A stretch of 32,580 nt of DNA, from the NCBI GenBank assembly GCA_028289195.1, contig JANQQR010000018.1, positions 1-32,580 on the forward strand, given 5' to 3'. Each line of letters begins with the position of its first letter. Positions within the stretch are counted from its first letter, which is position 1. Of the stretch, positions 15,864 to 23,386 are shown piece after piece. This stretch comes from Phycisphaerales bacterium (GTDB taxonomy: Bacteria; Planctomycetota; Phycisphaerae; Phycisphaerales; UBA1924). Position numbers and translations under genes: made by a program. Below the pieces are notes generated by a model. The model had not been told where the DNA came from, did not search any database, and worked only from the letters and a program-made list of their open reading frames with translations.

Positions 15864-16682
15864 GTGGCACTGCTCGAAGTCCGCAATCTCGTGAAGTCGT
15901 TCGGCGATCGCACCGTCGTCCAGGGCGTCAGCTTCGAGGTCGATCAGAGCGAGATCGTCGGCCTGCTCGGGCGCAACGGCGCGGGCAAGACCACGAGCTT
16001 CCGCATGACCATGGGTATGATCGAGGCCGACGACGGAGCGGTCCTGTTCGATGGCAAGGACGTTTCCGAACTCCCGATGTACCGGCGCGCGAGACGGGGC
16101 ATGGGCTACCTCAGCCAGGAGCCCAGCGTCTTCGGGCGACTGACCGTCGAGCAGAACCTCATGGCGATCCTCGAGACCCAGCGCATGGGCCGGCGCGCCC
16201 GCAAGGAGCGGGCCGCCGAGCTCATGGACCGCTTCGATCTCACCAAGAAGGCCGGCGACCACGCCCGCACGTGCTCCGGTGGCGAGCGCCGCAAGCTCGA
16301 GATCGCCCGGGCGCTGGTGACCAACCCCAAGATCATCCTCCTCGATGAGCCGTTCAGCGGCGTCGATCCCCTGGCGGTCGAAGACCTGCAGGCCGAGATC
16401 ATGCGCCTCACCGAGATGGGCATCGCGATTCTCATCACCGACCACAACGTGCAGCAGACGCTGCGCGTGTGCGATCGCGCGTACATCATCAACGAGGGGC
16501 GAGTCCTGCGCGAGGGCGCCCCCCGGGAACTCATCAACGACGACATGGTCCGTCGCAGCTACCTCGGATCGCTCTTCAGAGGCGACGAGTTCGACGACCA
16601 CCCCCGCGCCAAGCGACAAGCGCCCGCGGGTGCGGCCCCGGCATCGAAGGCCAAGCGGAAGGCCCGGGAGCGGGCGTCGTGA
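15864..16682 (+). CDS. lptB: LPS export ABC transporter ATPase LptB
   Basis: The cytoplasmic ATPase that powers lipopolysaccharide (or equivalent glycolipid) extraction through LptFG. Walker A GRNGAGKT is at 36-43, the Q-loop Gln at 85, the signature CSGGE at 137-141 (Cys in place of the usual Leu), Walker B IILLDEPF at 158-165 with Glu162, and the switch His at 194. LptB-specific stretches are present: YLSQEPSVFGRLTVEQN, GGERRKLEIARAL, SGVDPLAVEDLQ and ILITDHNVQQTLRVCDRAYI. The core ends near residue 244. A basic Ala/Lys/Arg-rich tail of about 27 residues follows, which usual LptB proteins of about 241 residues lack. The start is GTG 15864. The following lipoprotein gene overlaps as GTGA. 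Confidence 0.93.
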   Translation: MALLEVRNLVKSFGDRTVVQGVSFEVDQSEIVGLLGRNGAGKTTSFRMTMGMIEADDGAVLFDGKDVSELPMYRRARRGMGYLSQEPSVFGRLTVEQNLMAILETQRMGRRARKERAAELMDRFDLTKKAGDHARTCSGGERRKLEIARALVTNPKIILLDEPFSGVDPLAVEDLQAEIMRLTEMGIAILITDHNVQQTLRVCDRAYIINEGRVLREGAPRELINDDMVRRSYLGSLFRGDEFDDHPRAKRQAPAGAAPASKAKRKARERAS

Positions 16683-17092
16683 ATCGCGCCGGTGCGCTGC
16701 TGCTGACCCTCGCGCTCGCTGCGCTCGCCGGTTGCGTCGAGCGCCGGATGATCATCACCTCCGAGCCGGCCGGCGCCGAGGTGCGCCTCAACGACGCGTT
16801 CGTCGGCCTCACACCCCTCGAGGTCGATTTCACCTACTTCGGCGTCTACGACGTCCGCCTGCGCAAGGACGGCTACCAGCCGCTCGTCACTCAGCGCAAG
16901 GCGAAGGCGCCATTCCACGAGCTGCCGGTCATCGACTTCGCGGCGTTGCTGATCCCGACGACCAAGCGGACCATCATCGAGTGGCACTTTGACCTGGAGC
17001 CCGCAGTCGTGGACAACGACGCGCTCATGGAGCGGGCCCGGGAATTGCAGCGCGAGTACGAGCAGGGCGGAGAAGCAGGGCCAGAGGGCTAG
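16679..17092 (+). CDS. PEGA-domain lipoprotein
   Basis: A 137-residue protein. The N-terminus MNRAGALLLTLALAALAGC is a lipoprotein signal with lipobox LAGC and lipidated Cys19. It is followed by a PEGA domain: MIITSEPAGAEVRLNDAFVG, TPLEV, VYDVRLRKDGYQPL. PEGA domains are small beta-rich modules found in surface-exposed or envelope proteins. The rest (FHELPVIDFAALLIP, WHFDLEP) is typical of PEGA lipoproteins, and the tail is Glu/Gly-rich. The start is a GTG that overlaps the lptB stop as GTGA, so it is translationally coupled to lptB and may act in envelope assembly with it (inference). The stop TAG shares the palindrome CTAG (17089-17092) with the stop of the convergent acyltransferase gene. 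Confidence 0.82.
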   Translation: MNRAGALLLTLALAALAGCVERRMIITSEPAGAEVRLNDAFVGLTPLEVDFTYFGVYDVRLRKDGYQPLVTQRKAKAPFHELPVIDFAALLIPTTKRTIIEWHFDLEPAVVDNDALMERARELQREYEQGGEAGPEG

Positions 17093-17715
17093 GCCCCGCG
17101 CACGCGCGCCGGCACGCCGAGCGCCGTCGCACCATCCGGCACGTTGTCCACGACCACCGCGCCTGCCCCGATCGTGACGCCGGCCCCGATCGTCACGCCC
17201 GGCTTGACGCTCGCCCCGATGCCGATCAGCGAATCCGGGCCGACGCGCACACCCCCGCCCAGCGCGACGCGCGGCGCGACGTGCGTGTTCTCTCCTATGT
17301 CGCAGTCGTGCTCGACCACCGCCGACGTGTTCACGATCGCGTGCTCGCCGACGATCGCCCGCCCCTGCACGATCGCTCCGGCGCACACCAGCGCACCAGC
17401 GTTGATCTGCGCGCTCGGCGCGATCCAGGAATGGCTGTGCACGACGCTGGCGGGTTCTGCATCCAGCGAGTCGATCACGCGCCTCCGCAAGCCGATCTCG
17501 CCGAGCGCCACCAGGAACGCGTTGGCCGTCAGCAGGCCGCCGAGACCTTCCAGCGGCCCCAGGTGCCGCGCATGCCCGTCGAGCGAAGCGCCGGGGTCGT
17601 CGTCGACGAACCCGCGCACGATCCACCCCGCCGAGCGCGCCGCATCGTGCGCCACCAGCCCGTGGCCGCCGCCCCCAACGAGCACGATCTCGAGATCTCC
17701 GGGTTGCACGCTCAT
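17089..17715 (-). CDS. NeuD/PglB-like sugar O-acyltransferase (left-handed beta-helix)
   Basis: A 208-residue protein with a small N-terminal Rossmann-like domain (LEIVLVGGGGHGLVAHDAA, WIVRGFVDDD) followed by hexapeptide repeats from about residue 95 (IAPSAQINAGALVCAGAIVQGRAIVGEHAIVN and onward). It ends with the family closing sequence NVPDGATALGVPARV. Relatives acetylate amino-sugars for sialic acid (NeuD) or bacillosamine (PglD) using acetyl-CoA. The candidate catalytic His lies in NTSAVVEHDCDIGE. The sugar substrate is unknown because no glycan genes lie next to it. The start ATG 17715 has only a weak Shine-Dalgarno. It converges on the PEGA gene and is divergent from mqnA, with 69 bp between the starts. 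Confidence 0.88.
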   Translation of the reverse strand: MSVQPGDLEIVLVGGGGHGLVAHDAARSAGWIVRGFVDDDPGASLDGHARHLGPLEGLGGLLTANAFLVALGEIGLRRRVIDSLDAEPASVVHSHSWIAPSAQINAGALVCAGAIVQGRAIVGEHAIVNTSAVVEHDCDIGENTHVAPRVALGGGVRVGPDSLIGIGASVKPGVTIGAGVTIGAGAVVVDNVPDGATALGVPARVRGA

Positions 17716-17771
17716 CGCTGAGGCGCTTCATCGGCTGTCGGGGCCCGCGCCCTCGACCGCCGGCCCGCACC

Positions 17772-17777
17772 TAGGAT
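17772..17777 (+). promoter_or_regulatory. Candidate leaderless -10 (TAGGAT) for mqnA
   Basis: TAGGAT ends 7 nt before ATG 17785, placing the expected transcript start on the start codon. No Shine-Dalgarno is present. The -35 is not recognisable. Confidence 0.4.
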
Positions 17778-17784
17778 CCGGTGC

Positions 17785-18675
17785 ATGACCACGATCCTCC
17801 ATCCAGAGACGGGAACCGGAAGCGGAACCGAGCGCGGCCCCGCGCGCATCGGCGCCGTGAGCTACCTGAACACGCTCCCGCTGATCGAGGGCCTGGGCAA
17901 GCTCGAAGGGGCCGAACTCACCCTCACCGCTCCGAGCCAGCTCATCGACCTCCTGGTGGCCGATGAGATCGACATCGGCCTCGTGTCGGTCATCGATGCC
18001 CAGCGATCGCCCGAGCCCATGGCCCTGGCGCCCGAGGGCATGATCGGCTGCGACGGGCCCACCCTCACGGTGCGTTTGTTCTCGGCGGTCCCGATCGATC
18101 AGATCACAACGGTCCACGCGGATGTCGACAGCCACACGTCCATCGCGCTGCTCCGCGTCATCCTCGGCGAGCGTTTCGGCATCAAGCCCCGGATCGAGGA
18201 TTTCGACGTCGATGCGCACCGCGCCGCGCTGTCCAAGGCCGCCGTCGGAGAGGGCGAGGCCGGCTGCTGGCCCGAGGCGCTCCTGCTGATCGGCGACAAG
18301 GTGGTGACCGACTCACCCCCGGCCATCCACTACCAGCACCAGGTCGACCTCGGCGAGGCCTGGAAGGAACTGACCGGGCGCCCGTTCGTCTACGCGATCT
18401 GGATGTGCCGCGCATCGAGCGCCGCGAGCCCGGAGGTGACCGCCGCGCGCTCGGTGCTGGATCGCCAGCGGCGCCACAACTCCGGGCGCATCGACTGGAT
18501 CATCCGCCAGCGCGCCGACGCCCGCGGCTGGCCGGAAGACCTCGCGCGCCGCTACCTCGTCGACCTGCTCCGCTACGAGGTCCGGCAGGAGCACCGCGAC
18601 GCGATCGAAGCGTTCTTCGATCTGTGCGCGCGTCACGGCGTGCTCGATTCGCGCCGCGAGACCGTCTGGGCCTAG
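17785..18675 (+). CDS. mqnA: Chorismate dehydratase MqnA (futalosine menaquinone pathway)
   Basis: Dehydrates chorismate to 3-[(1-carboxyvinyl)oxy]benzoate, the first committed step of the futalosine route to menaquinone. The 296-residue protein has the periplasmic-binding-protein-like fold of the family: IGAVSYLNTLPLIEGL (about 22-37), SQLIDLLVADEIDIGLVSVI (about 52-71), a middle TLTVRLFSAVPIDQI, and HRAALSKAAVGEGEAGCWPE. It closes with the EAWKELTGRPFVYAIWM block and a helical C-terminus (LRYEVRQEHRDAIEAFFDLC). The first 20 residues are a variable extension. No other mqn gene is in the window. The sigma-like gene starts 6 bp after the stop, so the two are probably one operon. Confidence 0.9.
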   Translation: MTTILHPETGTGSGTERGPARIGAVSYLNTLPLIEGLGKLEGAELTLTAPSQLIDLLVADEIDIGLVSVIDAQRSPEPMALAPEGMIGCDGPTLTVRLFSAVPIDQITTVHADVDSHTSIALLRVILGERFGIKPRIEDFDVDAHRAALSKAAVGEGEAGCWPEALLLIGDKVVTDSPPAIHYQHQVDLGEAWKELTGRPFVYAIWMCRASSAASPEVTAARSVLDRQRRHNSGRIDWIIRQRADARGWPEDLARRYLVDLLRYEVRQEHRDAIEAFFDLCARHGVLDSRRETVWA

Positions 18676-18681
18676 CGACTC

Positions 18682-20268
18682 GTGCCCCGCCTCAGCGCCA
18701 TCCGGATGAGCGATCTGGAGCGCCTCGCGGAGGAGCTCCGCTTCGCCCCCAAGCCGGCGCTGCTCCGGCAGATCGACCGGGTCCTCGATCTCGTTCCTTC
18801 GATCGATCCCGACAGCACCTACGGCCTGAACTGGCTGGTCAAGCGGATCACGGGCTACGCGCCCGACGCCGAAGACGATTCGCTCCTCGTCGGCGCCGCG
18901 CTGCTGGGCGATCTCTCCGCCCTCCTTGAGCACCTCTGCTCCCACGCCGGCTTCGGCCCGCACGATGTGGCGATCGAGACGATCGGCGTCGCGGAACTCG
19001 AGTCGAGATGGGATGTCAGCCGGCGCACACTCGAGCGCTACCGGCGCAGGGGCCTGATCGCGCTGCGCGTGCAGGAGGGCGGCAGCCGTGTGTCCCTGCG
19101 ATTCCCGCTCAACCTGGTGGAGGTGTTCGAGTCACGGGAGTCGACGCTGGTGCGCGCCGCCTCGAGCTTCCGTCGCCTCAGCGAAGACGAGCGCCGGCAC
19201 ATCCACGAACTGGCGAGCGGGCGGACCGGTTCGTGCGCCGCGATCGCGCAGCAGATCGCCACAGAGACCGGGCGCAGCGTCGGAGCGGTGCTCAGTGCGC
19301 TAGAGGCATCCCCCGGTGCCCTTGCCCCGCACTCCGGGGTGCTCTCGGCGCCCGCGAAACGACGCATGTTCAAGGCGTGGCGCGACGGCGCACCGGCGCC
19401 GGACCTGGCGCGTGATACCGGTGTCAGCGTCGACACGGCGCGGCGCACGATAAACCTCCAGCGCGCGGCGATGCTTCGGCGCGTGCCTCTGGTCCCGGAA
19501 GCGGGTTCGACGGACCTCGGCGCGATCCTGGAGCACCCGCTCGTCACCGAGTCGCTCGATGCGCACCACGAACCGAGCGCCCGTGCGTGGGTCGATTCGG
19601 CGCGGGCGTCGGCACCCCCGGATCCCGACGTAGAGAGGCTCTGGGCCGACGCCCGGGCGACGCTGCTCGCGCGTGTTCGCGTCATTGTCGAAGCGCTCGA
19701 TCCGTACGCCCCCTCAGCGTTGGCGCTGGACGACGCAGAGACCGGGTTGCGCTGGGCCACGCGCCTCCGGATCCAGTTGCTCGACCAGCAGCGGGGCCTT
19801 GTCCTGCGCGCGATCGAAGAGCGTCTCGGGGGTCCCCTCATGGCCCGCGCCGCGTCCGAGATCGCGCGCGCCCATCTCCGGGCCCATCTGGCGGCGTCGC
19901 GCGCGCTCGATCGCCACGACCCAAGCAAGGGAGGGCGCGTGGCCGCGCCGATTGCGCTGGCTATCAGCCGCTCGCTCGCGGGCGATCACGCCCCGGCTCC
20001 CGCCGGGCGCGCTGCCCTTGCCGACGCCCCCCTCGATGATTGGACTCGTCGGCTGGATCGCTGGCAATCCTGGCTCGACGCTCCGCCGGACGTTGCGGGG
20101 CTCGGCGATGAGCGTGCACGGGCCGTGCTCGTGCTCCGCTTCGGTCTCGCCGGCGCCAAGCCCCTGACACTCGCCGAGATGAGTTCGGCTCATTCTGTTT
20201 CTGCGCAGGAAGTGCGCCGCTGCGTTCGCGCCGCCTCGCTGGCGACGGGCCGGCGCGCCTCCGAGTAG
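18682..20268 (+). CDS. Degenerate sigma-70-like protein with three N-terminal helix-turn-helix segments
   Basis: A 528-residue protein. The C-terminal 50 residues (about 476-525: ERARAVLVLRFGL, PLTLAEMSSAHSVSAQEVRR) match sigma-70 region 4. Residues 408-433 (ALDRHDPSKGGRVAAPIALAISRS) align with region 2.2-2.4 (compare FDPSKG.RFSTYATWWIRQ), but the Tyr and Trp residues used in promoter melting are gone. Residues 351-370 resemble a region 1.2/2.1 helix. Before these lie a MerR-like HTH (about 98-150, SRRTLERYRRRGLIALRV), a second possible HTH (181-211), and a third at about 238-262 (LARDTGVSVDTARRTINLQR) that resembles the region-3-like repeats of planctomycete sigma factors. It may be a promoter-specificity or regulatory protein derived from a sigma factor. 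The start is GTG 18682; ATG 18706 is an alternative. It lies between mqnA and trkH. Confidence 0.65.
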   Translation: MPRLSAIRMSDLERLAEELRFAPKPALLRQIDRVLDLVPSIDPDSTYGLNWLVKRITGYAPDAEDDSLLVGAALLGDLSALLEHLCSHAGFGPHDVAIETIGVAELESRWDVSRRTLERYRRRGLIALRVQEGGSRVSLRFPLNLVEVFESRESTLVRAASSFRRLSEDERRHIHELASGRTGSCAAIAQQIATETGRSVGAVLSALEASPGALAPHSGVLSAPAKRRMFKAWRDGAPAPDLARDTGVSVDTARRTINLQRAAMLRRVPLVPEAGSTDLGAILEHPLVTESLDAHHEPSARAWVDSARASAPPDPDVERLWADARATLLARVRVIVEALDPYAPSALALDDAETGLRWATRLRIQLLDQQRGLVLRAIEERLGGPLMARAASEIARAHLRAHLAASRALDRHDPSKGGRVAAPIALAISRSLAGDHAPAPAGRAALADAPLDDWTRRLDRWQSWLDAPPDVAGLGDERARAVLVLRFGLAGAKPLTLAEMSSAHSVSAQEVRRCVRAASLATGRRASE

Positions 20269-20271
20269 CAT
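20266..20271 (+). promoter_or_regulatory. Candidate leaderless -10 (TAGCAT) for trkH
   Basis: TAGCAT overlaps the TAG stop of the sigma-like gene and ends 7 nt before ATG 20279. No Shine-Dalgarno is present. The same hexamer precedes the DUF721 gene. Confidence 0.35.
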
Positions 20272-20278
20272 CTGCGCC

Positions 20279-22075
20279 ATGTTCGAGAGGACCTCGCGCC
20301 AGGTTCGTGTCTCGTCCGCGGAAGTGGAGGTGACATCGAAGCTGCGCACCGCGATCGCGCTCATCGCAGTGGTCCCGGTCGTCCTCAAGATGGGCTGGAC
20401 CGAGCCGCTCGTGCATTTCCAGTCGATGTGGTTCGCTCAACTCGGCCTCGTCGCCTGGTACATCGCCGACATGTTCGGGCGGTCCCGCCGGCGCCTTGTC
20501 AGCAAGACGCAGCGCCGAGAGTTCGATCGCGCCTCGCGACCCGAGCAGGTGCTCATCCTCGTGGCGCTCGCCGGCGCCCTCGTCGGGCTGATCCGACCGG
20601 ATTTCTGGCCGATGCTGTCGTTCGCCGTCGGCGGCTTGGCCGTCGTGCACCTGCTGCGCGTGTACCTGCTGGTCGTGCAGTCGGGTGTGGTGCCGCCCGG
20701 GCTGGTGTTCATGGGCTCGTTCATCGTGCTGATCGGCATCGGCGTCGGGGCGCTCATGCTGCCTGCCGCGACCCACGCCGACAATCGCATCAACGTTGTC
20801 GATGCGCTGTTCACGATCACCAGCGCGATCAGCCAGACCGGACTCGTCGTGCGCCCGACCGGGCAGGGGTTCACACGATTCGGCCAGATCGTGATCCTGA
20901 TCTGGATCCAAGTAGGCGCACTCGGCGTGATCGTCTTCGGCGCGCTGCTGGCCAACGTCCTGGGCTCCGGGTTCGGGCTGAAGGCCACGCAGACCCTCGC
21001 AGAGGGCACCGAGCAGGGCTGGGCCGGCCAGCTCAGCATGCAGAAGCTGGTCGCCTTCATCATCCTGTTCACGCACGCCGTGGAGCTGATCGGCGCGGGC
21101 ATCCTCTACATCGGCTGGCCCGAGACATGGGACGGCGCCCCCGACATCTCCGACCCGGGTGACCGCCTGTTCCATGCGCTGTTCTTCAGCGTGTCGGCGT
21201 TCTGCAACGCGGGGTTCGTCACGACCGACAACAGCCTGGGTGGCCTCCGCTACGCGTGGACATCCCACGCCGTCATCGTTCCGCTGATCGTCTTCGGGTC
21301 GATCGGCTTCCCGGTGCTCGACAACATCCGGCGCGTGGTCTGGGCGCGCATCCGCGGCATCCACGTGCAGGACGGGCAGCTCGTCCGCCTCAACCTCAAC
21401 TCGAAGATCGTCCTCACGACCGCGCTGATCCTCTACGTCGTGGGGTTCGGGCTGCTGTTCCTCAGCGAGGTGACGCGCACGACATTCCAGGAGGCGGGCT
21501 CGATAGAACCGGCGCTCATCGACGCGCACTTCATGAACATGAACCGGACCGCGGGCTTCGACACCATCGACGTGCTCGACATGGGCCTGCTCAGCCAGCT
21601 CGTGCTCATCGCGATGATGTTCATCGGAGGCTCGCCCGGTTCCGTCGCGGGCGGGATCAAGCTCATGGCCCTCGCGGTGCTCGCGCTCACTGTTTGGTCG
21701 ACGATCATGGGCCGGCGCGAGACCACGGCTTTCGGGCGCACGCTCCCCGAGCCGCTCATCCGCAAGTGCGCCGTGATCGTGATCCTGTTCATCGCCACGG
21801 TCCTGGCCGTCGGGTTCGTGCTCACCCTCGCAGAGCACGACCGCCCAGACGGGCGCGTCGACATACTGATCTTCGAGACCGTCAGCGCAGTGGGCACCTG
21901 CGGCTGGTCCATGGGCGCGACGCCCGAGCTCTCCCCCACAGGGCGGGTCGCGATCACCGTCGGCATGTTCGTCGGGCGCGTCGGGCCGCTGGCCGTCACG
22001 GCCTCCCTGGTGGCCGTCGCCAGGCGCAGGCGTGTCCGCTACTCGTACCCCGAAGAGGAGGTCGTGGTCTACTAG
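20279..22075 (+). CDS. trkH: TrkH/KtrB family potassium uptake channel subunit
   Basis: The membrane-spanning K+ uptake subunit. Four pore loops each carry the filter glycine: SAISQTGLV (Gly188), SAFCNAGFV (Gly312), MNRTAGFDT (Gly426) and AVGTCGWSM (Gly542). The family motif GGSPGSVAGGIK lies at 450-461. At 598 residues it is over 100 longer than typical KtrB/TrkH. The extra length is N-terminal, with two pairs of hydrophobic segments (about 22-62 and 90-134) separated by a basic stretch (GRSRRRLVSKTQRR) before the first pore unit at about 142. The next gene is the matching RCK gating subunit 45 bp downstream, so the two form an operon. The symbol is a family label; KtrB is equally apt. Confidence 0.92.
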   Translation: MFERTSRQVRVSSAEVEVTSKLRTAIALIAVVPVVLKMGWTEPLVHFQSMWFAQLGLVAWYIADMFGRSRRRLVSKTQRREFDRASRPEQVLILVALAGALVGLIRPDFWPMLSFAVGGLAVVHLLRVYLLVVQSGVVPPGLVFMGSFIVLIGIGVGALMLPAATHADNRINVVDALFTITSAISQTGLVVRPTGQGFTRFGQIVILIWIQVGALGVIVFGALLANVLGSGFGLKATQTLAEGTEQGWAGQLSMQKLVAFIILFTHAVELIGAGILYIGWPETWDGAPDISDPGDRLFHALFFSVSAFCNAGFVTTDNSLGGLRYAWTSHAVIVPLIVFGSIGFPVLDNIRRVVWARIRGIHVQDGQLVRLNLNSKIVLTTALILYVVGFGLLFLSEVTRTTFQEAGSIEPALIDAHFMNMNRTAGFDTIDVLDMGLLSQLVLIAMMFIGGSPGSVAGGIKLMALAVLALTVWSTIMGRRETTAFGRTLPEPLIRKCAVIVILFIATVLAVGFVLTLAEHDRPDGRVDILIFETVSAVGTCGWSMGATPELSPTGRVAITVGMFVGRVGPLAVTASLVAVARRRRVRYSYPEEEVVVY

Positions 22076-22120
22076 CCCGCGGGTTTGGGGTAGCCTCACT
22101 CGAGAGGACGATGGACTGAT

Positions 22121-22804
22121 ATGGAACGTTTCGCCGTCATCGGGCTCGGGCGCTTCGGATCGCGCCTCGCCAAGAACCTCGCCGCATCCGGCGCCGAGGT
22201 GATCGCCATCGACCGCGACCGCCGGATCGTCGAGGAGCTCCGCGACCAGGTCACCCTGGCCATCGCGATGGACGCCACCGACGAGCAGGCCCTGAAAATC
22301 CAGGGGATCGACCAGGTCGACTGCGCCGTCGTCGGTGTCGGCCACAACTTCGAGGCCAACGCCCTGGCGACGGTGCTCCTCAAGTCCATGCGGGTCAAGC
22401 GTGTGATCAGCCGCTCGGGCAACGACATGCAGGCCCAGATCCTCCGGCGGATCGGGGCCGACAGCGTCGTGAGCCCCGAGGACGAGGCCGCGGATCGCTG
22501 GGCGCACCGCCTGATGGCCCCCTTCGTGATCGACCACCAGGAGATCGCCGAGAACTACGCGCTCATCCAGATGGCGGTCCCCGAGTCCTGGCAGAGCAAG
22601 ACGCTCGCCGAACTCGACCTGCGGCGCAAGCACAAGGTCACGGTCGTGGCGATCCGGCGCCGCCTCCAGACCTCGTCCGAGTCCGGGGTCGACAGCTACG
22701 AGGAGCGCATCGTCGACGTGCCGCTGCCCTCCAGCCGCCTCACCAGCGAGGACACGCTGGTCATCGCCGGGTTCAACGACGACCTCGCCAAGCTCCCGCG
22801 CTAG
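22121..22804 (+). CDS. trkA: TrkA/KtrA potassium channel gating subunit (single RCK)
   Basis: A cytosolic nucleotide-binding ring protein that gates the TrkH partner. RCK_N: GLGRFG at 8-13, the acidic residue after strand 2 (IAIDRD, Asp31), AMDATDEQAL (about 49-58), CAVVGVGHNFEANALATVLLK and the interface helix LRRIGADSVVSPEDEAADR. RCK_C: WQSKTLAELDLRRKHKVTVVAIRR and SEDTLVIAGFNDDL. With 227 residues and one RCK_N/RCK_C unit it is KtrA-like rather than the double TrkA of E. coli. GAGAGGA lies 12 nt before ATG 22121. Between them is ATG-GAC-TGA (22111-22119), a two-codon minimal ORF that may modulate initiation. It converges on the pseudo-receiver gene. Confidence 0.93.
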   Translation: MERFAVIGLGRFGSRLAKNLAASGAEVIAIDRDRRIVEELRDQVTLAIAMDATDEQALKIQGIDQVDCAVVGVGHNFEANALATVLLKSMRVKRVISRSGNDMQAQILRRIGADSVVSPEDEAADRWAHRLMAPFVIDHQEIAENYALIQMAVPESWQSKTLAELDLRRKHKVTVVAIRRRLQTSSESGVDSYEERIVDVPLPSSRLTSEDTLVIAGFNDDLAKLPR

Positions 22805-22834
22805 CGTCGCCGCCTCGCAGACCCCCCGGCCTGC

Positions 22835-23212
22835 CTAGTCATCCGCGCCCGCCCCGTCGAGCCACGCCAGGTTGGCCTCGAGCGCGCGATCCAGCGCCCC
22901 GCGCGCGATCACACGGCCCGCGCCCGCCTCGCGGGCCCGCTCCATGGAAGCGGTGTCCACGTGCGGCCCGAAGGCCAGGATCCGAACAGACGACGCACCG
23001 CCCCGGGACTCGATCCACTCGCGGGCGGTGGTGATCAACTCGATCGCCCGATCCGGGGCGTCGAGGTCCACCGCCAGGCCCGATGCGCCGGCTTCCAGGC
23101 GCTCCCGGAGTCGCTCTGGGGTGCGGGCCGGCGCCGCCTCGACGCCCGCGGCCTCGGCGCCGCCCCGGAGCTTGCTCATCCACAGCAAATCGTTCGCAAA
23201 GTACGCTATCAT
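22835..23212 (-). CDS. Pseudo-receiver (degenerate CheY-like) protein
   Basis: A 125-residue protein with the beta/alpha rhythm of a response-regulator receiver: strand 1 MIAYFAND, strand 3 GLAVDLDA (Asp49/Asp51 in the phosphoacceptor region), strand 4 VRILAFGPHVD, helix 4 TASMERAREAGAG, strand 5 RVIARGAL. The conserved Ser/Thr of strand 4 is replaced by Gly-Pro and the conserved Lys of strand 5 by Arg-Gly, so normal phosphorylation chemistry is unlikely. No output domain is attached. The family link is by fold pattern only. A GGAAAGAG purine stretch 4 nt before ATG 23212 supports the start. It is divergent from gdhA across 174 bp, which may point to a regulatory role there (inference). Confidence 0.65.
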   Translation of the reverse strand: MIAYFANDLLWMSKLRGGAEAAGVEAAPARTPERLRERLEAGASGLAVDLDAPDRAIELITTAREWIESRGGASSVRILAFGPHVDTASMERAREAGAGRVIARGALDRALEANLAWLDGAGADD

Positions 23213-23386
23213 CGTCTCTTTCCATCATCTTCCGTCGGCTGGTGGGCCGATGGCTTGCTGATCCGAACTGAAGATCCCGCCCCAGCGTAGGACACGACCC
23301 GGGCGCTGACTCCGACCGTCGAGGTGTTCTCGCCGGCGCGGCCTCCCTGTCCGTTCCCCCAACCAAGCGCAAGCGCAGCTGTTGCC

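Noticed and set aside
22111..22119. ATG-GAC-TGA mini-ORF directly before trkA as a regulatory uORF
   Set aside because: The Shine-Dalgarno is too close (2 nt) for efficient use and such triplets arise by chance. It is kept only as a remark in the trkA entry.
19964..22633. An 889-codon open frame on the minus strand opposite the sigma-like, trkH and trkA genes
   Set aside because: Its translation is dominated by Asp, Glu, His, Arg and Val with no motifs, the usual mirror of GC-rich coding DNA. The opposite strand encodes three recognisable genes.
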